The notes under the pieces: model-generated | What the model saw: only the letters and a program-made list of their open reading frames with translations | What the model was told of the DNA's origin: nothing | Databases searched by the model: none | Assembly: GCA_903864835.1 (NCBI GenBank) | Contig: CAIPHK010000011.1 | Coordinates: 83,390 to 147,389 of the forward strand | Direction: 5' to 3' | From: an uncultured bacterium | Lineage (GTDB): Bacteria; Margulisbacteria; Marinamargulisbacteria; SXXA01 | DNA: 64,000 bases | Shown here: positions 17,094 to 25,481 of the stretch, one piece after another | Layout: every line of letters starts with the position of its first letter | Position numbering within the stretch: the stretch's first letter is position 1 | Translations under genes and position numbers: made by a program

Positions 17094-18780
17094 ATCACTT
17101 CAACTTTTTCTTTTTGCATTCATCGGGATATTAATTATTCGACTCCTCTTTTTACAGGTTTTTGAGCATGACTTCTATGTCACAAAATCACAAAACCAGG
17201 TCAATAAGGTATTTACGATTTACCCCAACCGGGGTGAGATCTACGACCGCAACGGTACCCCTCTCGCATTTTCAAATCCGGTATATTCCGCATATGCGAT
17301 TCCGACTCAAGTTGACAACAAAGCGGGATTTGCGCGCGTCGTTTCCAGTATCACAGGACAGCGATACGAGCATGTCTTTCGTCTTGTGAATAACAATGGT
17401 GCATTTATTTGGGTCAAACGAAAGCTCGATACCCGAATGTACGAACAACTCGCGACCCTAAATATTAAGGGGCTTAACTTTGTGCAGGAAGACTTACGGG
17501 TTTACCCACAGAACCAACTCTTGTCCCATGTATTAGGATTTGTCGGCATCGACAATCAAGGGCTCGGAGGATTGGAATATAAATTTGACCAGATGCTTCA
17601 GGGAACTCCGGGACGGATTTTATTGGAGGGAGACCCCCGGGGCTACCGCCTAGTAAGCGGAAAAAAGGAAACGAGGGCACCCTCCCAAGGCGTCCATCTC
17701 ACGACCACCATTGATATTTATCTCCAATATATCTGCCAAAAATATCTCCGAGAAGGCGTCATCGAAAACGGGGGAAGTGGAGGCCAGGTCATCATTATGA
17801 ACCCTAAAACCGGTGACATTTTGGCCATGGCGGACTACCCTGAATTCGATAGCAATACCTGGAGGGACAGCACCGACGAATATCGAAAAAACAGTAATAT
17901 TACGGATGTCTATGAACCAGGATCAGTCTTTAAACTGGTGACCGTCGCGGGGGTCTTAAACGAAGAGTTAGTCACTACCCGAACGGTGTTGTTCGTCCCA
18001 CAAACATTCGTCATTGGCGGACGTACCATCCGTGAAGCCCATGGACGTTCAGCCGGGGAAAGTGACTATCGAACCGTCGGCGAAATTATTGAAAAATCGA
18101 TTAACGTTGGGACCTCGATTTTGGCCATCAAGCTCGGGCAAAAAAAGTTCTACCATTACATTACCGACTTTGGTTTTGGTAAGCGGACCGGCATTGAACT
18201 CCCGGCTGAATCACGGGGCATTTTAAATAGTATCACCCATTGGACGGAGCCCGATATTGCCATGATTTCATTTGGGCAAGGGGTAGCAGTAACCCCAATC
18301 CAAATGGTAGCGGCCGTCGCCGCAATCGCCAATCACGGCGAAAAAATAAAACCCCGCATTGTATGGCAAATAACCCAGAAAAAGGACCTCTCGGTCCATG
18401 CCATTCCCATCACCAGCGAAGGCCAAATTGTTAGCGAAAAAACAGCGAAAGAAGTCGTTAATGTCATGAAAGAAACCGTGAATACAGGCACGGGCATCGG
18501 CGCAAAAATTCCAGGATATTCTATCGGGGGGAAGACCGGCACCGCTCAAAAAGTGCGCCAAGGTGGATTCGGCTACGAGCCTGGAAAATATGTCGCATCC
18601 TTCATTGGTTTTCTTCCGGCGGATGCCCCGGAAGTCGTCATTCTTGTCATTGTCGACTCCCCCAGCAAAAGCATCTATGGGGCCACAGTTGCTATCCCGA
18701 TCTTCAAAAAAATTGCGTTAGCCACCATTGATCATTTGAATATTTATCCTGACCAACCCACCCAGAATCTGGTGAGGTAA
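17068..18780 (+). CDS. ftsI: septal peptidoglycan transpeptidase FtsI (PBP3-type)
   Basis: A 570-residue class B penicillin-binding protein that cross-links peptidoglycan at the division site. From the ATG at 17068 there is a short cytoplasmic tail and one membrane helix (LFLFAFIGILIIRLLFLQVF). Next come the PBP dimer domain (NRGEIYDRNGTPLA; QNQLLSHVLGFVGIDNQGL) and the transpeptidase domain. The three active-site motifs are present: S-x-x-K in EPGSVFKLV, S-x-N in SINVG and K-T-G in GGKTGTAQ. The ATG at 16999 lies inside ftsL and would put unrelated residues ahead of the membrane helix. It overlaps ftsL by 26 bases. No C-terminal PASTA domain. Confidence 0.95.
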   Translation: MFSITPRLRSLQLFLFAFIGILIIRLLFLQVFEHDFYVTKSQNQVNKVFTIYPNRGEIYDRNGTPLAFSNPVYSAYAIPTQVDNKAGFARVVSSITGQRYEHVFRLVNNNGAFIWVKRKLDTRMYEQLATLNIKGLNFVQEDLRVYPQNQLLSHVLGFVGIDNQGLGGLEYKFDQMLQGTPGRILLEGDPRGYRLVSGKKETRAPSQGVHLTTTIDIYLQYICQKYLREGVIENGGSGGQVIIMNPKTGDILAMADYPEFDSNTWRDSTDEYRKNSNITDVYEPGSVFKLVTVAGVLNEELVTTRTVLFVPQTFVIGGRTIREAHGRSAGESDYRTVGEIIEKSINVGTSILAIKLGQKKFYHYITDFGFGKRTGIELPAESRGILNSITHWTEPDIAMISFGQGVAVTPIQMVAAVAAIANHGEKIKPRIVWQITQKKDLSVHAIPITSEGQIVSEKTAKEVVNVMKETVNTGTGIGAKIPGYSIGGKTGTAQKVRQGGFGYEPGKYVASFIGFLPADAPEVVILVIVDSPSKSIYGATVAIPIFKKIALATIDHLNIYPDQPTQNLVR

Positions 18781-18783
18781 CGG

Positions 18784-19899
18784 ATGGCAACGATCACCCG
18801 CGTCGCGCTGTTTAGCCCAACCTCCCATATTGGGGGAGCAGAACGCAATTTATTGGTTATGTGCCAAGCACTTAAGGACCGAGGAATCGCCTGTGTCGTG
18901 ATCCTTCCCCCGGAAGGAGTCCTGATGGATGCGCTGCAAGGCATGGGGATTGCCACCATTGGATTTCCCGAAACCGAACTCAAGTCGGGCCAAATCATCC
19001 GAGTGCTATGGAACTGCCTCCGTTTGTGGCCACGGCTTCGAAAATTTCGACCCCAACTTCTTCATGCCAATTCCATTTTTGGCATGTATTTACCAGTGAT
19101 CCTCGGCTCGGTGACACGAATTCCATCGGTGGTTCACTGGGCCGACTTTGACACCCGAACGGGTGACATTCAATTGGTCAAAGTCACCGCGCCACGTAAT
19201 CGGGTGATTGCGGTCTCCGACGCAATTCGAGAGACCTTGATTACTGCCGGTGCTAAAGGTAATGCTATTACCGTAATCCATAACGGGAACCCCACCCCGG
19301 ATCCGACCAACGATTCACGAACGGATATTGCCACTGAATTTTCGATCCCTGTAGCCCCATTATGGCTAGGTATTACAGGGAGAATTGACGATTGGAAAGG
19401 TCATGGTTACCTCATCGAAGCGATGGCACTGCTCAAAGAGCTCCCGTTACACCTTATCATCTTGGGCGGTGGCAATGGTCGCCACCCTGCATTCGAAGCT
19501 GGTATCCGCCGCCAAGTCATCGAATTGGGATTATCCGACCGAATTACATTTACAGGGTTCCAATCCGACCCTGCCCGCATTGTACGGTGCCTCGACATCG
19601 TGGTCTGCCCGTCCGACTATGAGCCGTTCGGACTCGTCGCCACTGAAGCGATGGCCTTGGCGAAACCCGTGATTGCCAGCGCGACCGGTGGATTTTTAGA
19701 AACCATAATCCCTGGGGAAACAGGCATTCTCGTCCCCCCAAAATCGGCCACTGATCTTGCCGCCGCCATCCGGCAGTTGGCCACCGACGACGATCTGCGA
19801 CACACAATGGGCATCCGAGGGTATCAACGATACCTCGACCGATTCTCAGTCCGACCATTTATCGATTCAATCACCGCCCATTATAATAAAGCCATATGA
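18784..19899 (+). CDS. GT4-family glycosyltransferase
   Basis: A 371-residue GT-B retaining glycosyltransferase of family 4 (WaaG/PimA-like fold). The N-terminal glycine loop is SHIGGAERNLL; the acceptor domain ends around VHWADFDTR. The donor domain shows GRIDDWKGHGYLIEA, LIILGGGNGRH, ITFTGFQSD and the E-x7-E motif region PSDYEPFGLVATEAMALAKPVIA. It lies 3 bases after ftsI and overlaps the next glycosyltransferase by 4 bases. The pair probably builds part of a lipopolysaccharide core or another envelope glycan. Sugar and acceptor cannot be read from the sequence. Confidence 0.9.
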   Translation: MATITRVALFSPTSHIGGAERNLLVMCQALKDRGIACVVILPPEGVLMDALQGMGIATIGFPETELKSGQIIRVLWNCLRLWPRLRKFRPQLLHANSIFGMYLPVILGSVTRIPSVVHWADFDTRTGDIQLVKVTAPRNRVIAVSDAIRETLITAGAKGNAITVIHNGNPTPDPTNDSRTDIATEFSIPVAPLWLGITGRIDDWKGHGYLIEAMALLKELPLHLIILGGGNGRHPAFEAGIRRQVIELGLSDRITFTGFQSDPARIVRCLDIVVCPSDYEPFGLVATEAMALAKPVIASATGGFLETIIPGETGILVPPKSATDLAAAIRQLATDDDLRHTMGIRGYQRYLDRFSVRPFIDSITAHYNKAI

Positions 19900-20681
19900 A
19901 TGGATTAGATCAGATAACCGTTGTTATTCTAGCCAAAAATGAATCAGCAATGATTTCTGAGTGTTTGGCATCCTGCAAGAAATTTACCCATCGACTGGTC
20001 ATCGATAGCGACTCAACGGATACCACAACGACCATTGCAACCCAAGCAGGCGCGCAAGTGATCACACACCCGTTCACCACATTTAGAGACACCCGTGCAT
20101 TTGCGATGACCCAAGTGACTACCCCTTGGATATTTTTTGTCGATGCCGACGAACGGCCGTCATCCGGGCTAATTGATTGGATCGAAACCGCTTTGGCAAC
20201 ATCCGAGTCCGACGGCATTCGAATCCCCCGCCACAACATTTTATTAGGAGAATGGGTCCGGTTCAGCGGCTGGTCACCGGACTATCAACTGCGGCTATGC
20301 CGAGTTTCCGTCTCTAAAATGGGACTCCAATCCGTCCACGAATCCATCGAGGTCAACGGTCCAGTCCTGACGTTACCTCCCTCCGGGAACGCATATCTCA
20401 CCCATTATACTTGCCACGATTTGGGACTCTACATCTCAAAAATAAATCACTACACATCCATTGAAGCCAACGACCGCAAAGACGACGTCGCCTTCAAAAC
20501 TACAGGAATGGCCATTATTTCGCGATCATTTGGCATGTTCACCCAAACCCTATTTCATCATAAAGGATACAAAGACGGGCCCCGTGGGATGATTGTTGGG
20601 GTGCTTAATATGCTGGGCTCACTCATGCTAATGATCAAAATTTGGGAGCTTCGTCATCGAGATGGCCGACATCCCCACTAG
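19896..20681 (+). CDS. GT2-family glycosyltransferase (WaaE/KdtX-like)
   Basis: A 261-residue GT-A inverting glycosyltransferase. The start ITVVILAKNESAMISECLAS, the DSDSTDTT stretch and the metal-binding D-x-D in FFVDADERPS are typical of the lipopolysaccharide-core beta-glucosyltransferase group (WaaE/KdtX type). So are the later GEWVRFSGWSPDYQLRLCR and HESIEV blocks. A hydrophobic segment near the C-terminus (VLNMLGSLMLMIKIW) may attach it to the inner membrane. It follows the GT4 gene with a 4-base overlap. Its own end overlaps the sigma-54 activator by 20 bases. Confidence 0.88.
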   Translation: MNGLDQITVVILAKNESAMISECLASCKKFTHRLVIDSDSTDTTTTIATQAGAQVITHPFTTFRDTRAFAMTQVTTPWIFFVDADERPSSGLIDWIETALATSESDGIRIPRHNILLGEWVRFSGWSPDYQLRLCRVSVSKMGLQSVHESIEVNGPVLTLPPSGNAYLTHYTCHDLGLYISKINHYTSIEANDRKDDVAFKTTGMAIISRSFGMFTQTLFHHKGYKDGPRGMIVGVLNMLGSLMLMIKIWELRHRDGRHPH

Positions 20682-22116
20682 TCCCAGCCCGCAGCATTTT
20701 GAATCGGACATCCTCTCTGAATGGCTCAACGAAATTCAAAAAAATCCGCATTTTAAGAACGACCCGATCAGCCAGCTGGAACATTTGGAATCTTATTCAA
20801 AAACCATATTGTCTCAAATTACCCAGACCCTTGCCGCCCATTCCATTCCTGACTTCGCAGCCCAAGACTTTGAGCCCGTGTTTAAGCTTTGGCATAGTCT
20901 TCTCGCACAGCAATCCCAGAAGGGCATACCCATTCGAGACACTGCGATGTTGATTTTATCCCTCAAATCCAGTGTTACCCATTGGCTCAACTCTCGATTC
21001 TCGGGACAGTCCACACCGGAATCGTTAACACAACTCAACACCGTCCTAGACATGTTGGGGGTCCTGACATTTGAAGTCTATACCAACGAGCAAGATCGAT
21101 TATTCCAACGACAAAACGCACATATTTCTTACCTAAAAACCGCTCAATCCGACCATCGGATCGGCCCAATGATCGGGTCAAGCCCCGCGATGATCGCTGT
21201 TCTTAAAGCGGTGGAACTCGTCCTCAATACCACCGTCACGGTCCTGATCGAAGGCGAAACCGGAACAGGAAAAGATGTCATTGCCTCACTCATTCACCAC
21301 CATTCCAACCGTGCTAAAAAACCGTTTATTACGGTGAACTGCGGCGCTATTCCCAGAGAACTGATGGAAACCGAGCTATTCGGCCATGAAAAAGGGGCGT
21401 TTACTGGGGCGGAGCGTACCCATATCGGAAAATTCGAAATGGCCCACGGAGGCACTTTGTTTTTGGATGAAATTGGGGACCTTCCCCTCGATCTGCAAGT
21501 AAAATTATTACGAGTGCTCCAAAACCAAGAAATACAGCGGGTCGGTGGATCCGCCCCCATTTCGGTTGACGTCCGAATCATCGCCGCCACTAACAAATCA
21601 CTCAAAAATGAAGTTGCCCATCACCGCTTTCGAGAAGATTTATACTACCGACTCAATGTCTACCCACTTCACATGCCCGGGTTGCGGGACCGCAAAGAGG
21701 ATATTCTCCCGCTCGCCCATCAATTCGTCGCCGACGCCGCCACCCGTTTCGGCATCCCATTTGGGGGACTCAGCGACGATGCCCATCATTACCTATTGGC
21801 CCACCAATGGCCCGGCAACATCCGCGAACTAGAGAACCTCATGCAGCGTGCGGTTATCCTTGCTCAAGGAGACGTCATTACCAGTGCGACATTGTCCCTT
21901 CGCCCCGGAAAATGGAGCGGAGCGATGCCCTCGCTTCCGGCCCCATCCGTCATGTTGCCGGACACCGACATCGTTCCGTTAGACGACGTTGAAGCCCTCG
22001 CAATCGCACGGGCCCTCAAGCTCAAAAATGGGAACGTACTTCAAGCCGCCAAGGCCTTGAAAATTTCGAGAACCACCTTGTACGCCAAAGCCAAAAAACA
22101 TGGAATTTCAGTTTAA
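20662..22116 (+). CDS. sigma-54-dependent transcription activator with RsbRD-like N-terminus
   Basis: A 484-residue bacterial enhancer-binding protein. Residues about 10-160 are all helical and resemble the RsbRD_N sensor domain (ESDILSEWLNEIQKNP at the start), instead of the phosphoacceptor domain of a response regulator. The AAA+ domain follows: Walker A GETGTGKD (about 199-205), the sigma-54 contact loop GAFTGA (245-250), Walker B LFLDEIGDL, and NIRELENLMQRAVILA. The C-terminus is a Fis-type helix-turn-helix (GNVLQAAKALKISRTTLY). It is the last gene of the run beginning at 12751 and sits just before the Fic operators. I found no convincing -24/-12 promoter in the window, so its targets are probably elsewhere. 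Confidence 0.93.
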   Translation: MADIPTSPSPQHFESDILSEWLNEIQKNPHFKNDPISQLEHLESYSKTILSQITQTLAAHSIPDFAAQDFEPVFKLWHSLLAQQSQKGIPIRDTAMLILSLKSSVTHWLNSRFSGQSTPESLTQLNTVLDMLGVLTFEVYTNEQDRLFQRQNAHISYLKTAQSDHRIGPMIGSSPAMIAVLKAVELVLNTTVTVLIEGETGTGKDVIASLIHHHSNRAKKPFITVNCGAIPRELMETELFGHEKGAFTGAERTHIGKFEMAHGGTLFLDEIGDLPLDLQVKLLRVLQNQEIQRVGGSAPISVDVRIIAATNKSLKNEVAHHRFREDLYYRLNVYPLHMPGLRDRKEDILPLAHQFVADAATRFGIPFGGLSDDAHHYLLAHQWPGNIRELENLMQRAVILAQGDVITSATLSLRPGKWSGAMPSLPAPSVMLPDTDIVPLDDVEALAIARALKLKNGNVLQAAKALKISRTTLYAKAKKHGISV

Positions 22117-22126
22117 TTCAGCCATG

Positions 22127-22155
22127 TGAGTTATAAATCGAAAAAATATAACTCA
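22127..22155 (+). promoter_or_regulatory. operator palindrome 1 upstream of fic
   Basis: TGAGTTATA (22127-22135) and its exact reverse complement TATAACTCA (22147-22155) are separated by 11 bases. A second copy follows 44 bases downstream (22171-22199). The two 29-base elements agree at 27 positions, including most of the spacer. This is the layout expected for a dimeric repressor binding two sites on one face of the helix. Confidence 0.8.
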
Positions 22156-22170
22156 TAATTTGATTATAAA

Positions 22171-22199
22171 TGAGTTATAAATAGACAAAATATAACTCA
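22171..22199 (+). promoter_or_regulatory. operator palindrome 2 upstream of fic
   Basis: Second copy of the palindrome: TGAGTTATA (22171-22179), 11-base spacer, TATAACTCA (22191-22199). It ends 27 bases before the fic start. The Fic protein has a C-terminal winged helix, so autoregulation is the simplest reading. The region is very AT-rich and should also hold the fic promoter, which I cannot place with confidence. Confidence 0.8.
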
Positions 22200-22226
22200 T
22201 ACTTCCCCAACAGAAGGAATCCTATT

Positions 22227-23336
22227 ATGGATAAACTTTGGAATTGGCAACAAACCGAGTGGCCAAAATTTACTTATAACGATGCCCTAGTCGCCGATAT
22301 CGAATCCAAATTCCGGTTTGAATCGGGACACTTTTTGGGTGCATACTCTCATGTATCCAATTCAGATCGAGACAATTTAATGATTGCACTGATATCGGAT
22401 GAAAGCCTCAAAACCTCCGAAATCGAAGGAATCTCATTAAACCGAGATAGCCTCCAATCATCGATCCGACGAGAATTTGGACTTGCGTATGATCACCGAT
22501 CCATCCCCCCGGCTGAACAGGGCATCGCTACAATGATGAGATCGCTATACCTCACTTACAACCACCCCCTTACTCACGCCTTATTATTCAAATGGCATGC
22601 AATGCTGACCAATGGACGCACCGATTTACAAAACATCGGCGAATATCGGACCCACTCCGACCCTATGCAAATCGTCTCCGGCCCAATCCACACTCCCAAA
22701 ATTCATTTTGAAGCCCCCCCTTCCGATCAAGTCACCTCCGAGATGGACCAGTTTTTAACCTGGTTCTCGGATAGCCACCCGAATGGCCCGAATCCAATCC
22801 CCCCCTTAACCCGCGCCAGCATCGCGCACCTCTATTTCGTGAGCATTCATCCGTTCGAAGATGGAAACGGAAGGATTGCCCGTGCCATTTCCGAAAAATG
22901 TCTTGCAGAAAGCCTGGGCCACCCCACACTTATCGCCCTATCACACACGATTCATCGCCACAGAAAAGCCTATTACGACCGGTTAGAATTCAGTAACAAA
23001 TCCTGCGAAATCACTGGATGGATTCAGTATTTTTCTCAAACCATCTTGGAGGCTCAGCAATATAGTACAAAGCAAATCCAATTCTTAATCCAAAAAACAA
23101 AACTCTACGATCGAATTCGGGGCAGCCTCAATCCTCGGCAAGACAAGGTCGTTACACGCCTATTCCGAGAAGGGGTCGACGGGTTCCAGGGTGGCCTCAG
23201 CGCTGAAAATTATCTCGCAATTACCCGAACCTCGCGAGCCACCGCCACTCGCGATCTTGCGGACCTGGTTGAAAAAGGGATTTTGACGGTGACCGGAAAC
23301 TTAAAAGGGACTCGGTATTTTTTAACTTTGGACTAA
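22227..23336 (+). CDS. Fic-family AMP transferase with winged-helix C-terminus
   Basis: A 369-residue Fic protein; these transfer AMP (or similar) from ATP onto hydroxyl side chains of target proteins. An N-terminal DUF4172-like domain carries the auto-inhibitory motif (S/T)-x3-E-(G/N), here Thr63 to Gly68 in KTSEIEG, so it is a class II Fic enzyme with internal inhibition. The core motif HPFEDGNGRIAR (His208-Arg219) is complete, so catalysis should be intact. The last 65 residues form a winged helix (ENYLAITRTSRATATRDLAD, then GILTVTGNLKGTRYF). An AAGGAA box (22213-22218) sets the start. It has its own operator region, and its stop abuts that of the convergent mscS-type gene. Chromosomal Fic proteins of this type act as stress or toxin-like regulators; the target is unknown. 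Confidence 0.92.
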   Translation: MDKLWNWQQTEWPKFTYNDALVADIESKFRFESGHFLGAYSHVSNSDRDNLMIALISDESLKTSEIEGISLNRDSLQSSIRREFGLAYDHRSIPPAEQGIATMMRSLYLTYNHPLTHALLFKWHAMLTNGRTDLQNIGEYRTHSDPMQIVSGPIHTPKIHFEAPPSDQVTSEMDQFLTWFSDSHPNGPNPIPPLTRASIAHLYFVSIHPFEDGNGRIARAISEKCLAESLGHPTLIALSHTIHRHRKAYYDRLEFSNKSCEITGWIQYFSQTILEAQQYSTKQIQFLIQKTKLYDRIRGSLNPRQDKVVTRLFREGVDGFQGGLSAENYLAITRTSRATATRDLADLVEKGILTVTGNLKGTRYFLTLD

Positions 23337-24398
23337 TTATTCCACCGACTCCGCCGATTTTGCCACCGGAGGTGTATCGCGAAGGGGCAATGGCAGGAAA
23401 ATTCCTTTGGTTGCAAACACCTTGTGCATGCGTTTAATAAATTCATGCCGAATTTCAACTTTGAACTCAAACTGAGATACCCGAAGTGCAACGTTGACCT
23501 GAATACTCGCATCGCCAAATCCGATAAAGCGAATATTCGGCGACTCTATCGGCATTTTTTCAACAAAATCCGCTTGCAGCTGATGGATGACCTCGCGGAT
23601 CATCTGTTCCACTGCGTCTAAATCGCTGCCATACGCCACATTCATCGGAACGCTAAAGGAGAGGGCTTTATTGGCTGGCCCAAAATTGACAATCGATGCC
23701 GCTGCAACCGTCGCATTGGGAACCAGAATCAGGTTATTGGCCAATGACCTAATCGTCGTACTTCGTAACGTGATATCGACAACATAGCCTTCTTGGCCCG
23801 GCCCCACCTGAACATAGTCGCCAATCGACAACTGCTTAGAAAGAATGACTTGAATACCTGAGAATAAATTCGACAAGGTATCCTTCAACGCCAACGCCAC
23901 CGCCAATCCGCCGATTCCCAACGCGGTAATCATCGGTGTGACCGAAATCCCCAACGTATGAAGCACCACCAAAGTCCCCAGCAAATAAATGACTATTTTG
24001 GTCATATTATTAAAAATAGTCGCATTGGGAATGACGGCACCTTCCCGATTTTCGTAGGCTTTCATCGCGCCGGACACCCCGCGCTCAATCACCCAAGTCA
24101 CAAACGCAATACTCGCGGTACTCAATCCCGTATTGACCAGCTCAATACGATCCGATGGAATGGGCGACACTGCCACCGCATTTCGTACCCCGATTAATAT
24201 CGCCAACAAGGCAACGGAGCCAGACAACGCTTTGACCACGGCTTCCCCGGCGGTCCATCCCGTTTGTTTGGCATACCGTCGCACTCGGCTAATGACCCAG
24301 CGATCAATAACAATTCCAATAATTATTGTAACGGCCAATGCCACCACAGGAATCCCAAAATGGTGAATCTTAGAATCAAATTGCTCCCAACGAATCAT
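23337..24398 (-). CDS. MscS-family small-conductance mechanosensitive channel
   Basis: A 353-residue inner-membrane channel that opens under membrane tension and protects against osmotic down-shock. There are three to four membrane segments. The last is the glycine/alanine-rich pore helix ITALGIGGLAVALALKDTLSNLFSGI, followed by the beta domain (LSIGDYVQVG...GYVVDITLRSTTIRSLANNLILVPNA) and the C-terminal alpha/beta domain. An AAGGAC box precedes the ATG. It converges on fic with no gap between stops, and no terminator is seen. A 180-base gap to the divergent lepB (24399-24578) shows no convincing promoter. Confidence 0.9.
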   Translation of the reverse strand: MIRWEQFDSKIHHFGIPVVALAVTIIIGIVIDRWVISRVRRYAKQTGWTAGEAVVKALSGSVALLAILIGVRNAVAVSPIPSDRIELVNTGLSTASIAFVTWVIERGVSGAMKAYENREGAVIPNATIFNNMTKIVIYLLGTLVVLHTLGISVTPMITALGIGGLAVALALKDTLSNLFSGIQVILSKQLSIGDYVQVGPGQEGYVVDITLRSTTIRSLANNLILVPNATVAAASIVNFGPANKALSFSVPMNVAYGSDLDAVEQMIREVIHQLQADFVEKMPIESPNIRFIGFGDASIQVNVALRVSQFEFKVEIRHEFIKRMHKVFATKGIFLPLPLRDTPPVAKSAESVE

Positions 24399-24578
24399 GA
24401 GGGGGTCCTTTCTGCGTTTAACGCCGGATACGCCAATAAACAGTGTTCAAACACCGATTGATCCACATTGCCCCCCACTTTCGACACATTTAACCAATCG
24501 GATCTCATATAAATGTACGATAAACCCATCCCCACCCGTGGTCAATTACAATTCCGTCATGTACCATTTGGACCCATT

Positions 24579-25157
24579 ATGTTAACCAAATACCGTGAAT
24601 TACAGACCCGTTGGAACCGTTATAAAACCTCTATCAAAATCGCTTCCCCGCTCAAATACTGGATTGTTGAAATCACCGAATCGCTTACATTTGCCCTCGT
24701 ATTTGCCTTACTTATTCGACACTTCATTATTATGGTCTCCGTGGTACCCACATCCTCGATGGTCCCCACCCTCAAAGTAAACGATCGATTATTCGTCAAT
24801 CGATTCATCTATCGGTTCAAAGATCCCGAACGGGGCGACATCGTTGTTTTCAAATCCGTCGTCGACGACAAAGACTACGTGAAGCGATTAATCGGACTCC
24901 CCGGCGAAACGGTAGAACTCCGTCGCGGAATTGTGTATATCAACGGTAAAGAACTTACGTTTCCTGGGGTCAATATTCAATATGATTACGACTTCCAAGA
25001 TCCACTCACCATTCCGCCTGGGCATTATTATATGTTGGGCGACAATCGCGCATTTTCAGCCGATAGTCGGGTATGGGGGTTTGTTCCTCGGGCCAATGTG
25101 GAGGGACAGGCACTCTTTACGTTTTGGCCATTTACCCACATGCAACCGTTGCGTTAA
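24579..25157 (+). CDS. lepB: signal peptidase I
   Basis: A 192-residue type I signal peptidase, which cuts signal peptides from exported proteins. From the ATG at 24579 there is one membrane helix (residues about 33-53). The catalytic Ser60 follows in PTSSMVPTL, then the general base Lys102 in YVKRLIGLPGE. The closing motif is GDNRAFSADSRVWGFV. An in-frame ATG at 24513 would add 22 residues of no typical character. It is the only such gene here, and the many signal peptides and lipoproteins nearby are its kind of substrate. The ThiS-like gene starts 6 bases after its stop. Confidence 0.95.
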   Translation: MLTKYRELQTRWNRYKTSIKIASPLKYWIVEITESLTFALVFALLIRHFIIMVSVVPTSSMVPTLKVNDRLFVNRFIYRFKDPERGDIVVFKSVVDDKDYVKRLIGLPGETVELRRGIVYINGKELTFPGVNIQYDYDFQDPLTIPPGHYYMLGDNRAFSADSRVWGFVPRANVEGQALFTFWPFTHMQPLR

Positions 25158-25163
25158 GCCAGC

Positions 25164-25481
25164 GTGGCCATCCGCATTCAGTTGAATGGGAAACCGACAG
25201 AGATTCCCGATCCACTGACGACCATTCTGGATATTGTTCGTCACTTTGGGCTGACGCCGTCAGGCTTGATTGCCGAACATAATGGGACATTAGTTCAGTC
25301 GGCGGATTTTGAATACACGCTTGTTCAAACGGCAGATGTGTTGGAGCTGATTCAGTTTATGGGTGGTGGGGAGGGTCCGCTACCCCCAGCATCTATGGTA
25401 TCGTCACCGACCAATCAACCTGCATACGGACGGGGCGCCCTCTCGACCCATTATTATTTTCAAATGGAGGATTTTTTATGA
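25164..25481 (+). CDS. thiS: ThiS/MoaD-like sulfur carrier with C-terminal extension
   Basis: A 105-residue protein with a GTG start. Residues 1-69 are a ThiS-type ubiquitin fold: IQLNGKPTEIP at the start, ADVLELIQFMGGG at the end. ThiS proteins normally end at this Gly-Gly, whose carboxylate is made into a thiocarboxylate for thiazole synthesis. Here 36 more residues follow (EGPLPPASMVSS...), ending at an ATGA overlap with the next gene. The codon after the glycines is GAG, one base from a TAG stop. Either the tail is removed by a protease, or the stop was lost or misread. The tail is proline- and serine-rich and looks unstructured. No thiG or thiF lies nearby. Confidence 0.75.
   Translation: MAIRIQLNGKPTEIPDPLTTILDIVRHFGLTPSGLIAEHNGTLVQSADFEYTLVQTADVLELIQFMGGGEGPLPPASMVSSPTNQPAYGRGALSTHYYFQMEDFL

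Noticed and set aside
24443..24454. Small palindrome GTGTT-CA-AACAC between the mscS-type gene and lepB
   Set aside because: Five-base arms with no repeat elsewhere nearby; expected by chance.
24481..24513. Possible lepB promoter (TCGACA ... TATAAA)
   Set aside because: The spacing (21 bases, or 19 with a poorer -10) is outside the useful range.
25371..25480. Possible thiG remnant in the +1 frame after the ThiS Gly-Gly
   Set aside because: The frame gives a faint DPLL-type resemblance only, too short and without the ThiG lysine region.
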